64,000 nt of DNA from Phenylobacterium sp. SCN 70-31 (GTDB lineage Bacteria; Pseudomonadota; Alphaproteobacteria; Caulobacterales; Caulobacteraceae). This document shows, one piece after another, positions 1 to 8,019 of this stretch. Made by a program: the position numbers and the translations under genes. Under the pieces are notes generated by a model. The model saw only the letters and a program-made list of their open reading frames with translations, had not been told where the DNA came from and did no database searches. Location of the stretch: NCBI RefSeq assembly GCF_001724605.1, contig NZ_MEEX01000010.1, forward strand, positions 49,534 to 113,533, given 5' to 3'. How positions within the stretch are numbered: position 1 is the first letter of the stretch; each line of letters begins with the position of its first letter.

Positions 1-1691
1 TGGGCCTGGTCGGCCGTGCGTCGCGCCTGATCCATGAGTTCGTCCAGACTGTCGGCGATGGCGGCGCGCACCCGGCCGGCCTGATCCACGGCGAGATCAG
101 GCAGGCGGGCGGTCTTGTGCTCGATCTCCACCAGCATGTTCGAGAGGTCGTTCATGACCGCACGCGCGGCCTCCGCCCCGTCGGCCAACTTGCGGGCCGT
201 GGCCGCGCCCGCGTCCTCCACCATGCGGGAAGACGTCTCGATGAGAGCGCGTGCCTCCTCGAGCCTCGCCTCGAACACCTGATTCGCCTTCTGGCCCGCG
301 CCAAACGCGGCTTCCGACAAGGTGTCCACCTGCTCACGCGCCGCCGCCGCATGCCGTGCGGCGGCATCCCGCGTCTCCTCCGCCGCACGGGCCAGCGCGT
401 CGATGGCCGCCCGAGCCTGGCTCTCCAGTTCGGCGCGTTGCCCCGCGGCGGCGGTCGAAACGGCTTCCAGGGACTGCAAAGTGGACTGGCTGAACTCTTC
501 ACGCTCAGCCCGCGCCGTCTCGGCCAGGTCGCGAAACTGCACAGCTGCGTCCGACATCATCTGTCGCAGGTGCTCTCCGCCGGCCGTGGCCCGCTCGCTC
601 ATCTCCCCGGCGGCGGCGCGCGCCTCCTCGATGAAGCCGCCAAGGCGAACCGCATGGGTCTCGGCCTCGGCCGCGAAAGCCGCCTGGTCGCCCTTCAGGG
701 CCTGCGTCAATGCGACCAGGGCGCTCCGCTGGCCGGAGAGGCCCGCCTCCAGGCTCAGAATTTGTTCGGCGACGCCGGTCCCCGCCGTCTCCAGTCGGGC
801 GATGTGACGGGTCAGATCCTCGCCGGCCGTGCGCGCGGCGCCGCTCGCCTCGCCGGCGGCGGCGGCCAGTTCGGCGGCCCGGGCTCCCAGCGCGATCTCG
901 GCCTCCCGGATTTGCGTTTCGGCCAGACCCGTGGCCTCGGCCACCATGCGAGCCTGCTGGGTCACTGTGTCGGAAAGGCGCATCGCCTGGGTATCGAGCG
1001 TCTGGGCCAACGCCCCCATTTCCGCGCGCTCCCGGCCAAGGGTGGACGCCAGTTCTCCCGCGGTTCGAACCGACTGCGCCGTGGCGCCCGTCAGCTTGTC
1101 GGTCTCGAAGGCCAGCGAGTCACGCAGAGCGATCAGCGTGTCGCGCGCCTCGTCCGCCGCCGCGCCTGCCCGCGAGATCTCCTCGCGGACAATGTGCGTC
1201 ACATCCCCGGCCCGGGCCGCGGCGATCAGCGTCGGCGCCAGCAGGTCCTCCGCCGCCGCGCGTTCGCGACGCGCCTCGTGCGCCAGCAGTTGGGCCTGCC
1301 GCGCCAGCCAGGCCGCGAACAGCACCAGGGCCGCCGGCCCCAGCGCCATCAGCGCGAAGACAGCCAGCGCGAAGGGCTCGTACCCGAAGGGGGCCAGCCC
1401 ACTGCGATACCCGAGAGCGAAGGCGATCGGCGCCAGCGCCCACAGGCCCGCCACCACGGCGGCCGCAAGCCATATGGGCCAACCAGCCGGTCGAGCGTCG
1501 CCGCCCGGCGACACTGAATGTTCCACGTCATCGGACAGCGCCTGTCGCGTCGCAAGTAACGCCGGCGGAAGATCGAGGCTGTCCGTCTCGATCGGCCGAA
1601 AGCCGACACCACCGGGTTCGGGCGCGAGCGCCTCGGGCTCGGTGTCGGCGCTCGCGAAGTCCATGGGCCGCGATCGCCTGGAGACCTTCAT
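1..1691 (-). CDS. tipN: TipN-like polar localization protein, C-terminus cut by window edge
   Basis: The frame runs from an ATG at 1691 (GAGG about 10 bases upstream) off the left edge, giving at least 563 residues. A short acidic/proline-rich N-terminus is followed by two hydrophobic segments (about residues 71-95 and 105-130). After that comes a long Ala/Glu/Arg-rich region without prolines that reads as continuous coiled coil, for example residues near the edge reading SLDELMDQARRTADQA. Two N-terminal membrane spans plus a long coiled coil is the layout of TipN, the new-pole birth-scar protein of Caulobacter, which recruits flagellum and polarity factors. The match rests on architecture, not on a diagnostic motif. 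A chemoreceptor-like or other coiled-coil membrane protein is the alternative. A nearer ATG (MDFASAD, at 1664) is a possible shorter start. Confidence 0.6.
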   Translation of the reverse strand, partial: MKVSRRSRPMDFASADTEPEALAPEPGGVGFRPIETDSLDLPPALLATRQALSDDVEHSVSPGGDARPAGWPIWLAAAVVAGLWALAPIAFALGYRSGLAPFGYEPFALAVFALMALGPAALVLFAAWLARQAQLLAHEARRERAAAEDLLAPTLIAAARAGDVTHIVREEISRAGAAADEARDTLIALRDSLAFETDKLTGATAQSVRTAGELASTLGRERAEMGALAQTLDTQAMRLSDTVTQQARMVAEATGLAETQIREAEIALGARAAELAAAAGEASGAARTAGEDLTRHIARLETAGTGVAEQILSLEAGLSGQRSALVALTQALKGDQAAFAAEAETHAVRLGGFIEEARAAAGEMSERATAGGEHLRQMMSDAAVQFRDLAETARAEREEFSQSTLQSLEAVSTAAAGQRAELESQARAAIDALARAAEETRDAAARHAAAAREQVDTLSEAAFGAGQKANQVFEARLEEARALIETSSRMVEDAGAATARKLADGAEAARAVMNDLSNMLVEIEHKTARLPDLAVDQAGRVRAAIADSLDELMDQARRTADQA

Positions 1692-1874
1692 GCCTGACCT
1701 CGACTGCTACACCTGACGCCGGACTTCCCTCTCGGGCGCGCCAGGGCCACGCCTGACGGCCATGGAGGTCCGCCTAGCGTTCCGCATGCCGAACTTACCT
1801 TCTGGCGACGACAACGGAAAGCGCCCGGCGGATGTCGGTGAATGTCGAAGGGGCCGCGATACGGTCGCCGACGA

Positions 1875-2099
1875 TCAGGCTTGAGCGCCTGAACCCTTTT
1901 GAGTTGGTTCGCGGGGGGACGATCTGCCCGCCCTGTCGCCGAGCTTACGTGGCGTGCGCGCGACGATCCGCTGCTCGACCGAGGGCGGCGGCGCCTGCCG
2001 TTCCAGCCGCGGCGTATCCAGCGCAACGCCGAAATGCGACAGCGCGGCGACGGACGAATGCACGACGACCGCGGCCACCATCTCCGTCAATGTCGCCAT
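1875..2099 (-). CDS. small hypothetical protein (74 aa)
   Basis: An ATG at 2099 preceded by a G-rich stretch opens a 74-residue frame. Its N-terminus (MATLTEMVAAVVVHSSVAAL) is hydrophobic and could be one membrane-associated helix. The remainder is basic and rich in Arg, Pro and Ser. A longer in-frame start at 2174 exists, but the extra 25 residues look non-coding. I recognise no family. It lies alone between the tipN-like gene and ogt, all on the same strand. It could be a genuine small lineage-specific protein or a chance frame in GC-rich DNA. Confidence 0.4.
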   Translation of the reverse strand: MATLTEMVAAVVVHSSVAALSHFGVALDTPRLERQAPPPSVEQRIVARTPRKLGDRAGRSSPREPTQKGSGAQA

Positions 2100-2279
2100 G
2101 GCGCGCCCCCCACGGACTTCTCCCGCTGGGCCTGAATACGCCGGGTCAGCCGGTTTCGGCAGGGGCAGGAACATGAATTGTTTGTCATGTGGCTGGCCGC
2201 GCGGCCGAGGCCCGCGTGATGACGGCCGGATGGAGATCAGCCCCGAACCCGGGCCATACCGGGCTTCTCCATTGCGTTC

Positions 2280-2834
2280 TCAACGCAGGGCGAACGGCGA
2301 AGGATCTCGCTCTTCTCGCCGACTTGCCCGCTCGTGCTCCAGCAACCAACGCTTCCGCTCCAGGCCGCCGCCGTATCCGGTCAGCGAACCGTTCGACCCG
2401 ATCACCCGGTGACAGGGCACCACCAGCGAAACAGGATTCGCGCCGTTGGCGAGGCCGACAGCCCGCACCGCGGTGGGACGACCGATGCGCGCCGCGAGGC
2501 CGGCGTAGCTCAACGTCTCGCCGACCGGGATGGTGCAGAGTGCGGCCCAGACCGATTGCTGAAACCCGGTGCCGGCGCCCTGCCAGGGAATGGCGTCCAG
2601 CCCCCCGATATCGCCTGAGAAGTAGGCTTCGATCTTCATGCGTAACGGTCCGCGCCCCTCCGCGACAGGCACAGAAGCGTAGCGGCGGGACAGCCAGCGG
2701 CGCATGGCCGGCTCATAATCATGCCAGTTGAAGGCGCGCAGCACGCCGGCCTCGTCGGTGACGACGAGAGCTTCGCCGATGGGCGTCGGCACGCGCTCGA
2801 GGGTCAGGGCTTCAGGCGGCGGCTTGTCGGTCAT
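2280..2834 (-). CDS. ogt: methylated-DNA--protein-cysteine methyltransferase
   Basis: This 184-residue protein transfers alkyl groups from O6-alkylguanine in DNA to its own cysteine, in a one-use suicide repair reaction. The active-site motif PCHRV is present with the acceptor Cys141. It is preceded by the helix-turn-helix/arginine-finger region (GLAARIGRPTAVRAVGLANG, about 112-131) and followed by the glycine-rich segment GSLTGYGGGLERK. The length is usual for stand-alone Ogt. I chose ATG 2834 because a longer in-frame version adds unrelated sequence. This start lies 23 bases inside the end of the upstream ada-alkA gene on the same strand, so the two are almost certainly cotranscribed and translationally coupled, giving direct reversal plus base excision in one unit. 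Confidence 0.93.
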   Translation of the reverse strand: MTDKPPPEALTLERVPTPIGEALVVTDEAGVLRAFNWHDYEPAMRRWLSRRYASVPVAEGRGPLRMKIEAYFSGDIGGLDAIPWQGAGTGFQQSVWAALCTIPVGETLSYAGLAARIGRPTAVRAVGLANGANPVSLVVPCHRVIGSNGSLTGYGGGLERKRWLLEHERASRREERDPSPFALR

Positions 2835-4326
2835 CGGTCGCTTTCGGAGGGACTGTCTTGCGAGACGCCGGGCCAGGATCCCCGGCCCAGAGGTGTTGTG
2901 CGGCATAGGCGCGCCAGGGACGCCAGGCTTCGCTTCGCGCCAGGAGTTCAGCCGCGGAGGGCCGTGTCCCCCGCTCATCGGCCAGCGCCCGCATGAGGCC
3001 CACATCGGCCTGTGGGAAGGCGTCGGGCTCGCGAAGCTCCCGGAGCGCGATGTATTGCGCGGTCCATTCGCCCACGCCCGGAAGCGCGGTCAGAGCCGCG
3101 ATGGCGCTCGCAAGGTCGGCGCGCGGGGTGAAGATCGTTGGATCTGCCGCGACGGTGCGGGCCAGGCCCTCCAGGGCCGCGCCACGGGCGCGAGGCATGC
3201 CCAGCCCCGCGACGTCCCGGCCCACCAGGCGTTGCGGCGACGGGAAAACTCGGTTCAGTCCCAGCGCCCCTGCGGCGGGATCGTCGACAGCATCGCCATA
3301 AGCCTCCACCAGCTTGGCGGCGAGATTGCGCGCCGCGGCTACGGTGATCTGTTGTCCCAGGATAGCCCGTACGGCGAGTTCGAACCCGTCCCAAGCCCCG
3401 GGCGCCCTGAGTCCCGGCCGCGCCGCCACCAGCGGCGCCAGTGCGGCGTCCTGCGAAAGGTGCGCGCCGATCAGGGCGGGATCCGCCGAGAGGTCGAACA
3501 CCCGCCGGATGCGGGCGATCACCGCCGGAAGGGCCTGGAGTCGCGGGAAGCGAATCTCGGCTGAGAGGGCGTCGTCGTCCCGCGGCGTGACGATCACCAG
3601 GCCGCAGACGCCGTCGATCGACAGCGTCCGCGCATACCGGCCGGGCTCCACGCGCTCCACGCCCGGGATCGCGCGATCGGCCAGGAAGCCGATTATCGCG
3701 TCCCAGTCGTACGGGGACTTGTAGGGCAGACGCACGGTGACGCCATCGGCGGCCGGGGTCTCGGCCTGACGCGAGCGGCGGAGCGCGCTCGGCGGGCGAT
3801 GGAAGAGCTGCTGAAAGGTCTCGTTGAACCGACGCACGCTGCCGAAGCCGGACGCGAGCGCCACCTCGGCCATAGGCAGACGCGTCTCCTGGATGAGTTG
3901 CTTGGCCAGCAGCACCCGTCGTGTCTGGGCGACCGAGACAGGAGAAGCGCCGAGATGCTGGCGGAACAGCCGGCGAAGCTGGCGTTCACCCACCCCGAGG
4001 CGGGTCGCCAGAACCTCCAGGTCGTCGCCGTCCAACGCCCCCCCTTCGATCAGCGCAAGCGCCCGCGAGACCGTATTGGACGTGCCTCGCCACGCGCCCA
4101 GGTCGGGCGAGGCCTCGGGCCGGCAACGGAGACAGGGCCGGAACCCCGCTTCCTGAGCCGCCGCCGCCGTGGGATAGAAAGCCATATTCTCGGCCTTGGG
4201 CGTCCGCGCCGGGCAGATCGGCCGACAGTAGACGCCCGTGGATTTCACCCCGGCGAAGATGCGGCCGTCGAACCGCGGGTCGCGGGTGACGAAGGCGCGC
4301 CGACAGGCTTCGAAGTCCATCTCCAT
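2812..4326 (-). CDS. alkA: Ada-type regulator fused to AlkA 3-methyladenine DNA glycosylase
   Basis: This 504-residue fusion has three parts. An Ada metal-binding domain (residues 1-75) carries the zinc cysteines C34, C38, C65 and C68; by analogy with Ada, C34 accepts methyl from phosphotriesters. An AraC-type double helix-turn-helix follows (about 85-183). The AlkA part comprises an N-terminal domain (about 197-310) and a helix-hairpin-helix glycosylase domain with LPGVGEWTA at 415-423 and the catalytic aspartate at D441 (FPQAD). It should sense methylation damage, switch on transcription and excise alkylated bases. The Ada methyltransferase domain is absent and is supplied by the overlapping ogt gene. 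ATG 4326 (MEMDFEACRR) matches the usual family start; a farther TTG at 4386 was not chosen. Confidence 0.92.
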   Translation of the reverse strand: MEMDFEACRRAFVTRDPRFDGRIFAGVKSTGVYCRPICPARTPKAENMAFYPTAAAAQEAGFRPCLRCRPEASPDLGAWRGTSNTVSRALALIEGGALDGDDLEVLATRLGVGERQLRRLFRQHLGASPVSVAQTRRVLLAKQLIQETRLPMAEVALASGFGSVRRFNETFQQLFHRPPSALRRSRQAETPAADGVTVRLPYKSPYDWDAIIGFLADRAIPGVERVEPGRYARTLSIDGVCGLVIVTPRDDDALSAEIRFPRLQALPAVIARIRRVFDLSADPALIGAHLSQDAALAPLVAARPGLRAPGAWDGFELAVRAILGQQITVAAARNLAAKLVEAYGDAVDDPAAGALGLNRVFPSPQRLVGRDVAGLGMPRARGAALEGLARTVAADPTIFTPRADLASAIAALTALPGVGEWTAQYIALRELREPDAFPQADVGLMRALADERGTRPSAAELLARSEAWRPWRAYAAQHLWAGDPGPASRKTVPPKATDDRQAAA

Positions 4327-4481
4327 ACCGAGAACGATGCCCCCCGCCGCCGTCGAAGTCTCGCGGTTTTCGGACTTCAATGACAACGCGCGGCGTGCGG
4401 GAACGGCAGGTCATTTACTCCTGGCGCGGGGTTTGCTCCAAGGAGTCCGTCCGGTGGGCGAGCAGGCCAGAAGGGGAACCC

Positions 4482-5378
4482 ATGACGTCGGAATCCGCGG
4501 GCGACCTTCCGTTCGTCAGCGTCATCATGCCCCATTACCAGGACCTGGGGGGCCTGGAGATCGGGCTCGCCGCTCTGGAAGCCCAGACCTATCCCAAAGA
4601 CCGCTTCGAGATCGTCATCGGCGACAACAACTCGCCGGTGGGACTGGCGGCTGTGGAGGCGGTGGTCCGGGGTCGGGCCCAGGTGGTCGTGATCACGCAG
4701 AAGGGCGCGGGTCCGGCGCGCAACGGCGCGGTCGCCGCTTCGCGCGGCGACGTGCTGGCGTTCATCGATTCCGATTGCGTGGCCGAACCTCAGTGGCTGG
4801 AGGAAGGCGTGAAGGCCCTGAGCCGCTTCGACCTGGTCGGAGGGCGCGTTCGGGTGCTCGTCTCGGACCCCGCGCGCATGACGCCCGCCGAGGCGTTCGA
4901 GCGCGTCTTCGCCTTCGATTTCAAGACCTACATCGAGAAGAAGGGATTCACCGGCGCCGGAAACATGTTCTGTCGTCGGCCTCTCTTCGACAGGGTCGGC
5001 GCGTTCGGCGTCGGCCTCTCGGAGGATGTCGACTGGTCACGCCGCGCGGTCGCCAGCGGGGCGCGCCTGGGCTATGTGCCGGCGGCCGCCATCGGCCATC
5101 CGGCCCGCGTCACCTGGGAGCAGCTTTCGGGCAAGTGGCGGCGGATCAACGCCGAAACCTTCGGCCTGATGACGGGCCAGAGAGGTCAGCGCTCGCGCTG
5201 GCTGGCCCGCAACCTCCTCATGCCGCTGTCGGCGGTGGCGCACACGCCCAAGGTTCTGACCAGCCCCGAGTTGAACACCCTCGGCCAGCGGCTGTCGGCG
5301 ATCGGCATGCTCTACCGTCTCCGTTTCTGGCGTCTGTGGGACGCCCTCACCCTGCTGCGCACCACGCGCGCCGGCTGA
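4482..5378 (+). CDS. family 2 glycosyltransferase
   Basis: This 298-residue GT-A fold protein is predicted to transfer a sugar from a nucleotide donor to a polysaccharide or lipid acceptor at the cytoplasmic side of the membrane. It begins with the typical strand VSVIMPHYQD (about 12-21), has GDNNS near residue 47, the metal/nucleotide-binding DSD at 96-98 and the acidic GLSEDVDW segment later on. ATG 4482 has AAGGGG upstream; an in-frame extension to 4380 adds non-family sequence overlapping the divergent ada-alkA start. It stands alone, divergent from the repair operon and convergent with an MFS gene, so the acceptor cannot be deduced. Confidence 0.85.
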   Translation: MTSESAGDLPFVSVIMPHYQDLGGLEIGLAALEAQTYPKDRFEIVIGDNNSPVGLAAVEAVVRGRAQVVVITQKGAGPARNGAVAASRGDVLAFIDSDCVAEPQWLEEGVKALSRFDLVGGRVRVLVSDPARMTPAEAFERVFAFDFKTYIEKKGFTGAGNMFCRRPLFDRVGAFGVGLSEDVDWSRRAVASGARLGYVPAAAIGHPARVTWEQLSGKWRRINAETFGLMTGQRGQRSRWLARNLLMPLSAVAHTPKVLTSPELNTLGQRLSAIGMLYRLRFWRLWDALTLLRTTRAG

Positions 5379-5382
5379 CGCC

Positions 5383-6687
5383 CTACGCTCGGAGAGCCGC
5401 CAGCTTGCGGTCCCGCCCGATCGACCAGGCGGCGGTCAGGTGCGCGCCGATGGTCAGGAATACGATGGGGATCAGCCACAGGAAGCCGATGGCCAGGGAC
5501 TGGTCGCCGTACTCCGCCTTGGCCGCGTCCGAGATGCGGCCGACATAGACGGGGCCGATGCCCAGACCGATGAGATTGAGCACGAAGAGCAGGACCGCGC
5601 CCGATATCGTACGGCGGTTGGCTGGAACGGAATTCTGCACCACCGCCAGGGCCGGCGCGAGATAGCAGTTGTTCAGAAGGGCCGGGATGGCCACGCAGAT
5701 CAGGGCGATCTGCCACGTCGGCGCATAGATGAGTCCGAACCAGAACGGCACGGTCAGAACGAAGGCGATCGCCGGCAGCCACGCGAACCAGCGCGCGTCG
5801 CGCCGGCTCAGCCGGTCCACCAGCCAGCCGGCGCCGAAGGTGCCGATCATCCCCGTGATCCCGAGGACGAGGCTGTAGTAGGCGGCCACCTGCGCCAGAT
5901 TCATGCCCTTCACGCGGATGAGGAACGGCGGGTTCCAGGTCAGCGCGGCGTACCCCACGAAGGCCGAGAGGCCCGCGGCGAGCGCCGTGAGCAGCAGCGT
6001 CCGGTTGCCGAAGAAGCCGGCGAAGGCCTGGGCGATGGACGGCGGCTTCTCCTGCGCCACCTGGCCCGCGGGCAGGATGTCCAGGGCGCCGCGCTTGGGT
6101 TCCCGAACGACCAGCATCACGAGCGCCGCCAGGACGATGCCCGGCACGCCCATGACGAAGAAGGCGATCCGCCAGCCGTGTTCGACCGCGATCCAACCCC
6201 CGAGCGCCGATCCCAGCATCGATCCGACCGGCACGCCCAGGGAGTAGATCGCCAGGGCCGTGCCGCGCTCCTCGGGCTTGAAATAGTCCGAGATCAGCGA
6301 ATAGGACGGCGGCGAACCGCCCGCCTCGCCAATCCCGACCCCCATGCGGAAGAGCGCGAGTTGGACGAAGTTGGTGGCCGTGCCGCAGAGGGCGGTGAAC
6401 AGGCTCCAGAGGGCGCAGGCGCCCGAGATGATCCAGACCCGGTTCGCCCGATCGGCCAGCCATCCGATCGGGATCCCAAAGCCGGTGTAGAAGAGCGCAA
6501 AGACAATCCCGCTCAACATGCCGAGCTGGGTGTCGGTGAGACCGAGATCGGTCCGGATCGGCTCCGCCAGGATCGAGACGATCTGTCGATCCAGGAAGTT
6601 GAGGGTGTAGACGACGGCCAGCAGCCAGACGACGAGATACCTGTAGCCGCCGGAGACCTTCGCCGGCACCGCCGCGTCTGAAGTCAT
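5383..6687 (-). CDS. MFS transporter, Spinster-like
   Basis: A 434-residue major facilitator protein with about twelve hydrophobic segments. The N-terminal signature (YTLNFLDRQIVSILAEPI, about residues 30-47) and the motif GWLADRANR between spans 2 and 3 are typical of the Spinster-type MFS subfamily common in sphingomonads and caulobacters. Substrates of this group are mostly unknown; relatives are often found with aromatic or lipid catabolism genes. ATG 6687 has AAAAGGG just upstream. It ends 4 bases from the convergent glycosyltransferase gene. No neighbour points to a substrate. Confidence 0.87.
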   Translation of the reverse strand: MTSDAAVPAKVSGGYRYLVVWLLAVVYTLNFLDRQIVSILAEPIRTDLGLTDTQLGMLSGIVFALFYTGFGIPIGWLADRANRVWIISGACALWSLFTALCGTATNFVQLALFRMGVGIGEAGGSPPSYSLISDYFKPEERGTALAIYSLGVPVGSMLGSALGGWIAVEHGWRIAFFVMGVPGIVLAALVMLVVREPKRGALDILPAGQVAQEKPPSIAQAFAGFFGNRTLLLTALAAGLSAFVGYAALTWNPPFLIRVKGMNLAQVAAYYSLVLGITGMIGTFGAGWLVDRLSRRDARWFAWLPAIAFVLTVPFWFGLIYAPTWQIALICVAIPALLNNCYLAPALAVVQNSVPANRRTISGAVLLFVLNLIGLGIGPVYVGRISDAAKAEYGDQSLAIGFLWLIPIVFLTIGAHLTAAWSIGRDRKLAALRA

Positions 6688-6965
6688 GAGACCCTTTTCC
6701 CCTGCCGCCCCCGGCCGGCGTTCCGGCTCGAAAGGCGGGTACGCGCTTCCGTCGAACGCGGTTGTGGCGCCATTCCGCCGGGCCGCCAAGCGACATCGCG
6801 CGTCCGGTTGCAGGGTGAGACGCACCCAGCCTACCTGCCAGCCCGCCGAGAATTCCTGGCAGGCCCTCGCCTTGCGCCTGCGGGGCCTGGCGGCTAACTC
6901 CGCCGCCGGGCCGGACGCCTGTGCGATCGCTCAGGCGGATATCGAGGTTTGCTGTAAGGTCGCCG

Positions 6966-7934
6966 ATGGACGCCGAGGTCCGAACCCACACCCCCGCACC
7001 CCTTTCTCGATCTGTGGAGCTGCAGTTGTCGCCCCAGACCCTGACGCATCTTCAGAGGCTGGAGGCCGAGAGCATCCACATCCTGCGGGAGGTGGTGTCG
7101 GAGTGCGAGCGTCCGGTGATGCTGTACTCGATCGGCAAGGACAGCGCGGTGATGCTGCACCTGGCGGCGAAGGCGTTCTATCCGTCGAAGCCGCCCTTCC
7201 CGCTGCTGCATGTGGACACGACCTGGAAGTTCCGGGCGATGTACGAGATGCGCGAGCGGATGGCGCGGGAACTGGGCTTCGAGTTGCTCGTGCACCGCAA
7301 TCCCGATGCAGTGGCGCAGAACATCAACCCGTTCGACCACGGCTCGGCGAAGCACACCGACATCTGGAAGACCGAGGGCCTGAAGCAGGCGCTGGACAAG
7401 TACGGTTTCGACGCGGCCTTCGGCGGCGCGCGGCGGGACGAGGAGAAGAGCCGGGCCAAGGAGCGGATCTTCTCGTTCCGCTCGGCCGGCCACCGGTGGG
7501 ACCCCAAGAACCAGCGGCCCGAGCTCTGGCGGATGTACAATGCGAAAAAGAACCCGGGCGAGAGCATCCGGGTGTTCCCGATCTCCAACTGGACCGAGCT
7601 GGACATCTGGCAATACATCCACCTTGAGAACATCCCGATCGTGCCGCTGTACTTCTCCGACGTGCGCCCGGTGGTGGAGCGCGACGGGACGCTGATCATG
7701 GTCGATGACGACCGGATGCCCCTGCGTCCCGGCGAGACCCCGATGATGAAGTCGGTGCGGTTCCGCACCCTGGGCTGCTACCCGCTGACGGGGGCGGTGG
7801 AGAGCACCGCGGCGACGCTGCCCGAGATCATCCAGGAGATGCTGCTGACGACGACCTCGGAGCGCCAGGGCCGGATGATCGACCACGACCAGGCCGCCTC
7901 GATGGAGAAGAAGAAGCAGGAGGGCTACTTCTGA
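6966..7934 (+). CDS. cysD: sulfate adenylyltransferase subunit 2
   Basis: CysD (322 residues) is the ATP pyrophosphatase-type catalytic half of ATP sulfurylase, forming adenosine 5'-phosphosulfate from ATP and sulfate in the cytoplasm. The PP-loop SIGKDS is at 55-60. Family blocks follow: [37 protein letters not shown] and the C-terminal [17 protein letters not shown] 6966 is preceded by AAGG at good spacing; a GTG at 6921 would add an unusual extension. cysNC follows 85 bases downstream, with two hairpins in the gap, so this is a sulfate-activation operon. Confidence 0.95.
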   Translation: MDAEVRTHTPAPLSRSVELQLSPQTLTHLQRLEAESIHILREVVSECERPVMLYSIGKDSAVMLHLAAKAFYPSKPPFPLLHVDTTWKFRAMYEMRERMARELGFELLVHRNPDAVAQNINPFDHGSAKHTDIWKTEGLKQALDKYGFDAAFGGARRDEEKSRAKERIFSFRSAGHRWDPKNQRPELWRMYNAKKNPGESIRVFPISNWTELDIWQYIHLENIPIVPLYFSDVRPVVERDGTLIMVDDDRMPLRPGETPMMKSVRFRTLGCYPLTGAVESTAATLPEIIQEMLLTTTSERQGRMIDHDQAASMEKKKQEGYF

Positions 7935-7971
7935 TGCGGCGGACCGCCAGCCCAGCAGGCCCCCTCCACCC

Positions 7972-8014
7972 CTCGCTTCGCGAGCGGTCCCCCTCCCCCG
8001 CTTCGCAGGGGAGG
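7972..8014 (+). promoter_or_regulatory. tandem hairpins in the cysD-cysNC gap, the second enclosing the cysNC ribosome binding site
   Basis: The first hairpin has stem CTCGC/GCGAG (7972-7976 with 7980-7984, loop TTC). The second has stem CCTCCCC (7992-7998) paired to GGGGAGG (8008-8014), with an inner GC-TTC-GC. The right arm of the second stem is the Shine-Dalgarno of cysNC, five bases before its ATG. Folding would therefore hide the ribosome binding site. Hairpins of this CCTCCCC-GCTTCGC type also look like the short palindromic intergenic repeats of GC-rich alphaproteobacteria, so a repeat origin is equally possible. The pairing is seen directly; a regulatory effect is inferred. Confidence 0.55.
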
Positions 8015-8019
8015 ATGTG

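Noticed and set aside
117..1517. Long plus-strand open frame of 466 codons across the tipN-like gene
   Set aside because: Arg/Gly/Pro-rich translation with no family features; the minus-strand frame has membrane spans, a coiled-coil pattern and a ribosome binding site.
1688..2026. Minus-strand 112-codon frame between the tipN-like gene and the small hypothetical gene
   Set aside because: Arg-rich translation with no hydrophobic core and no ribosome binding site; it overlaps the more plausible 74-codon frame.
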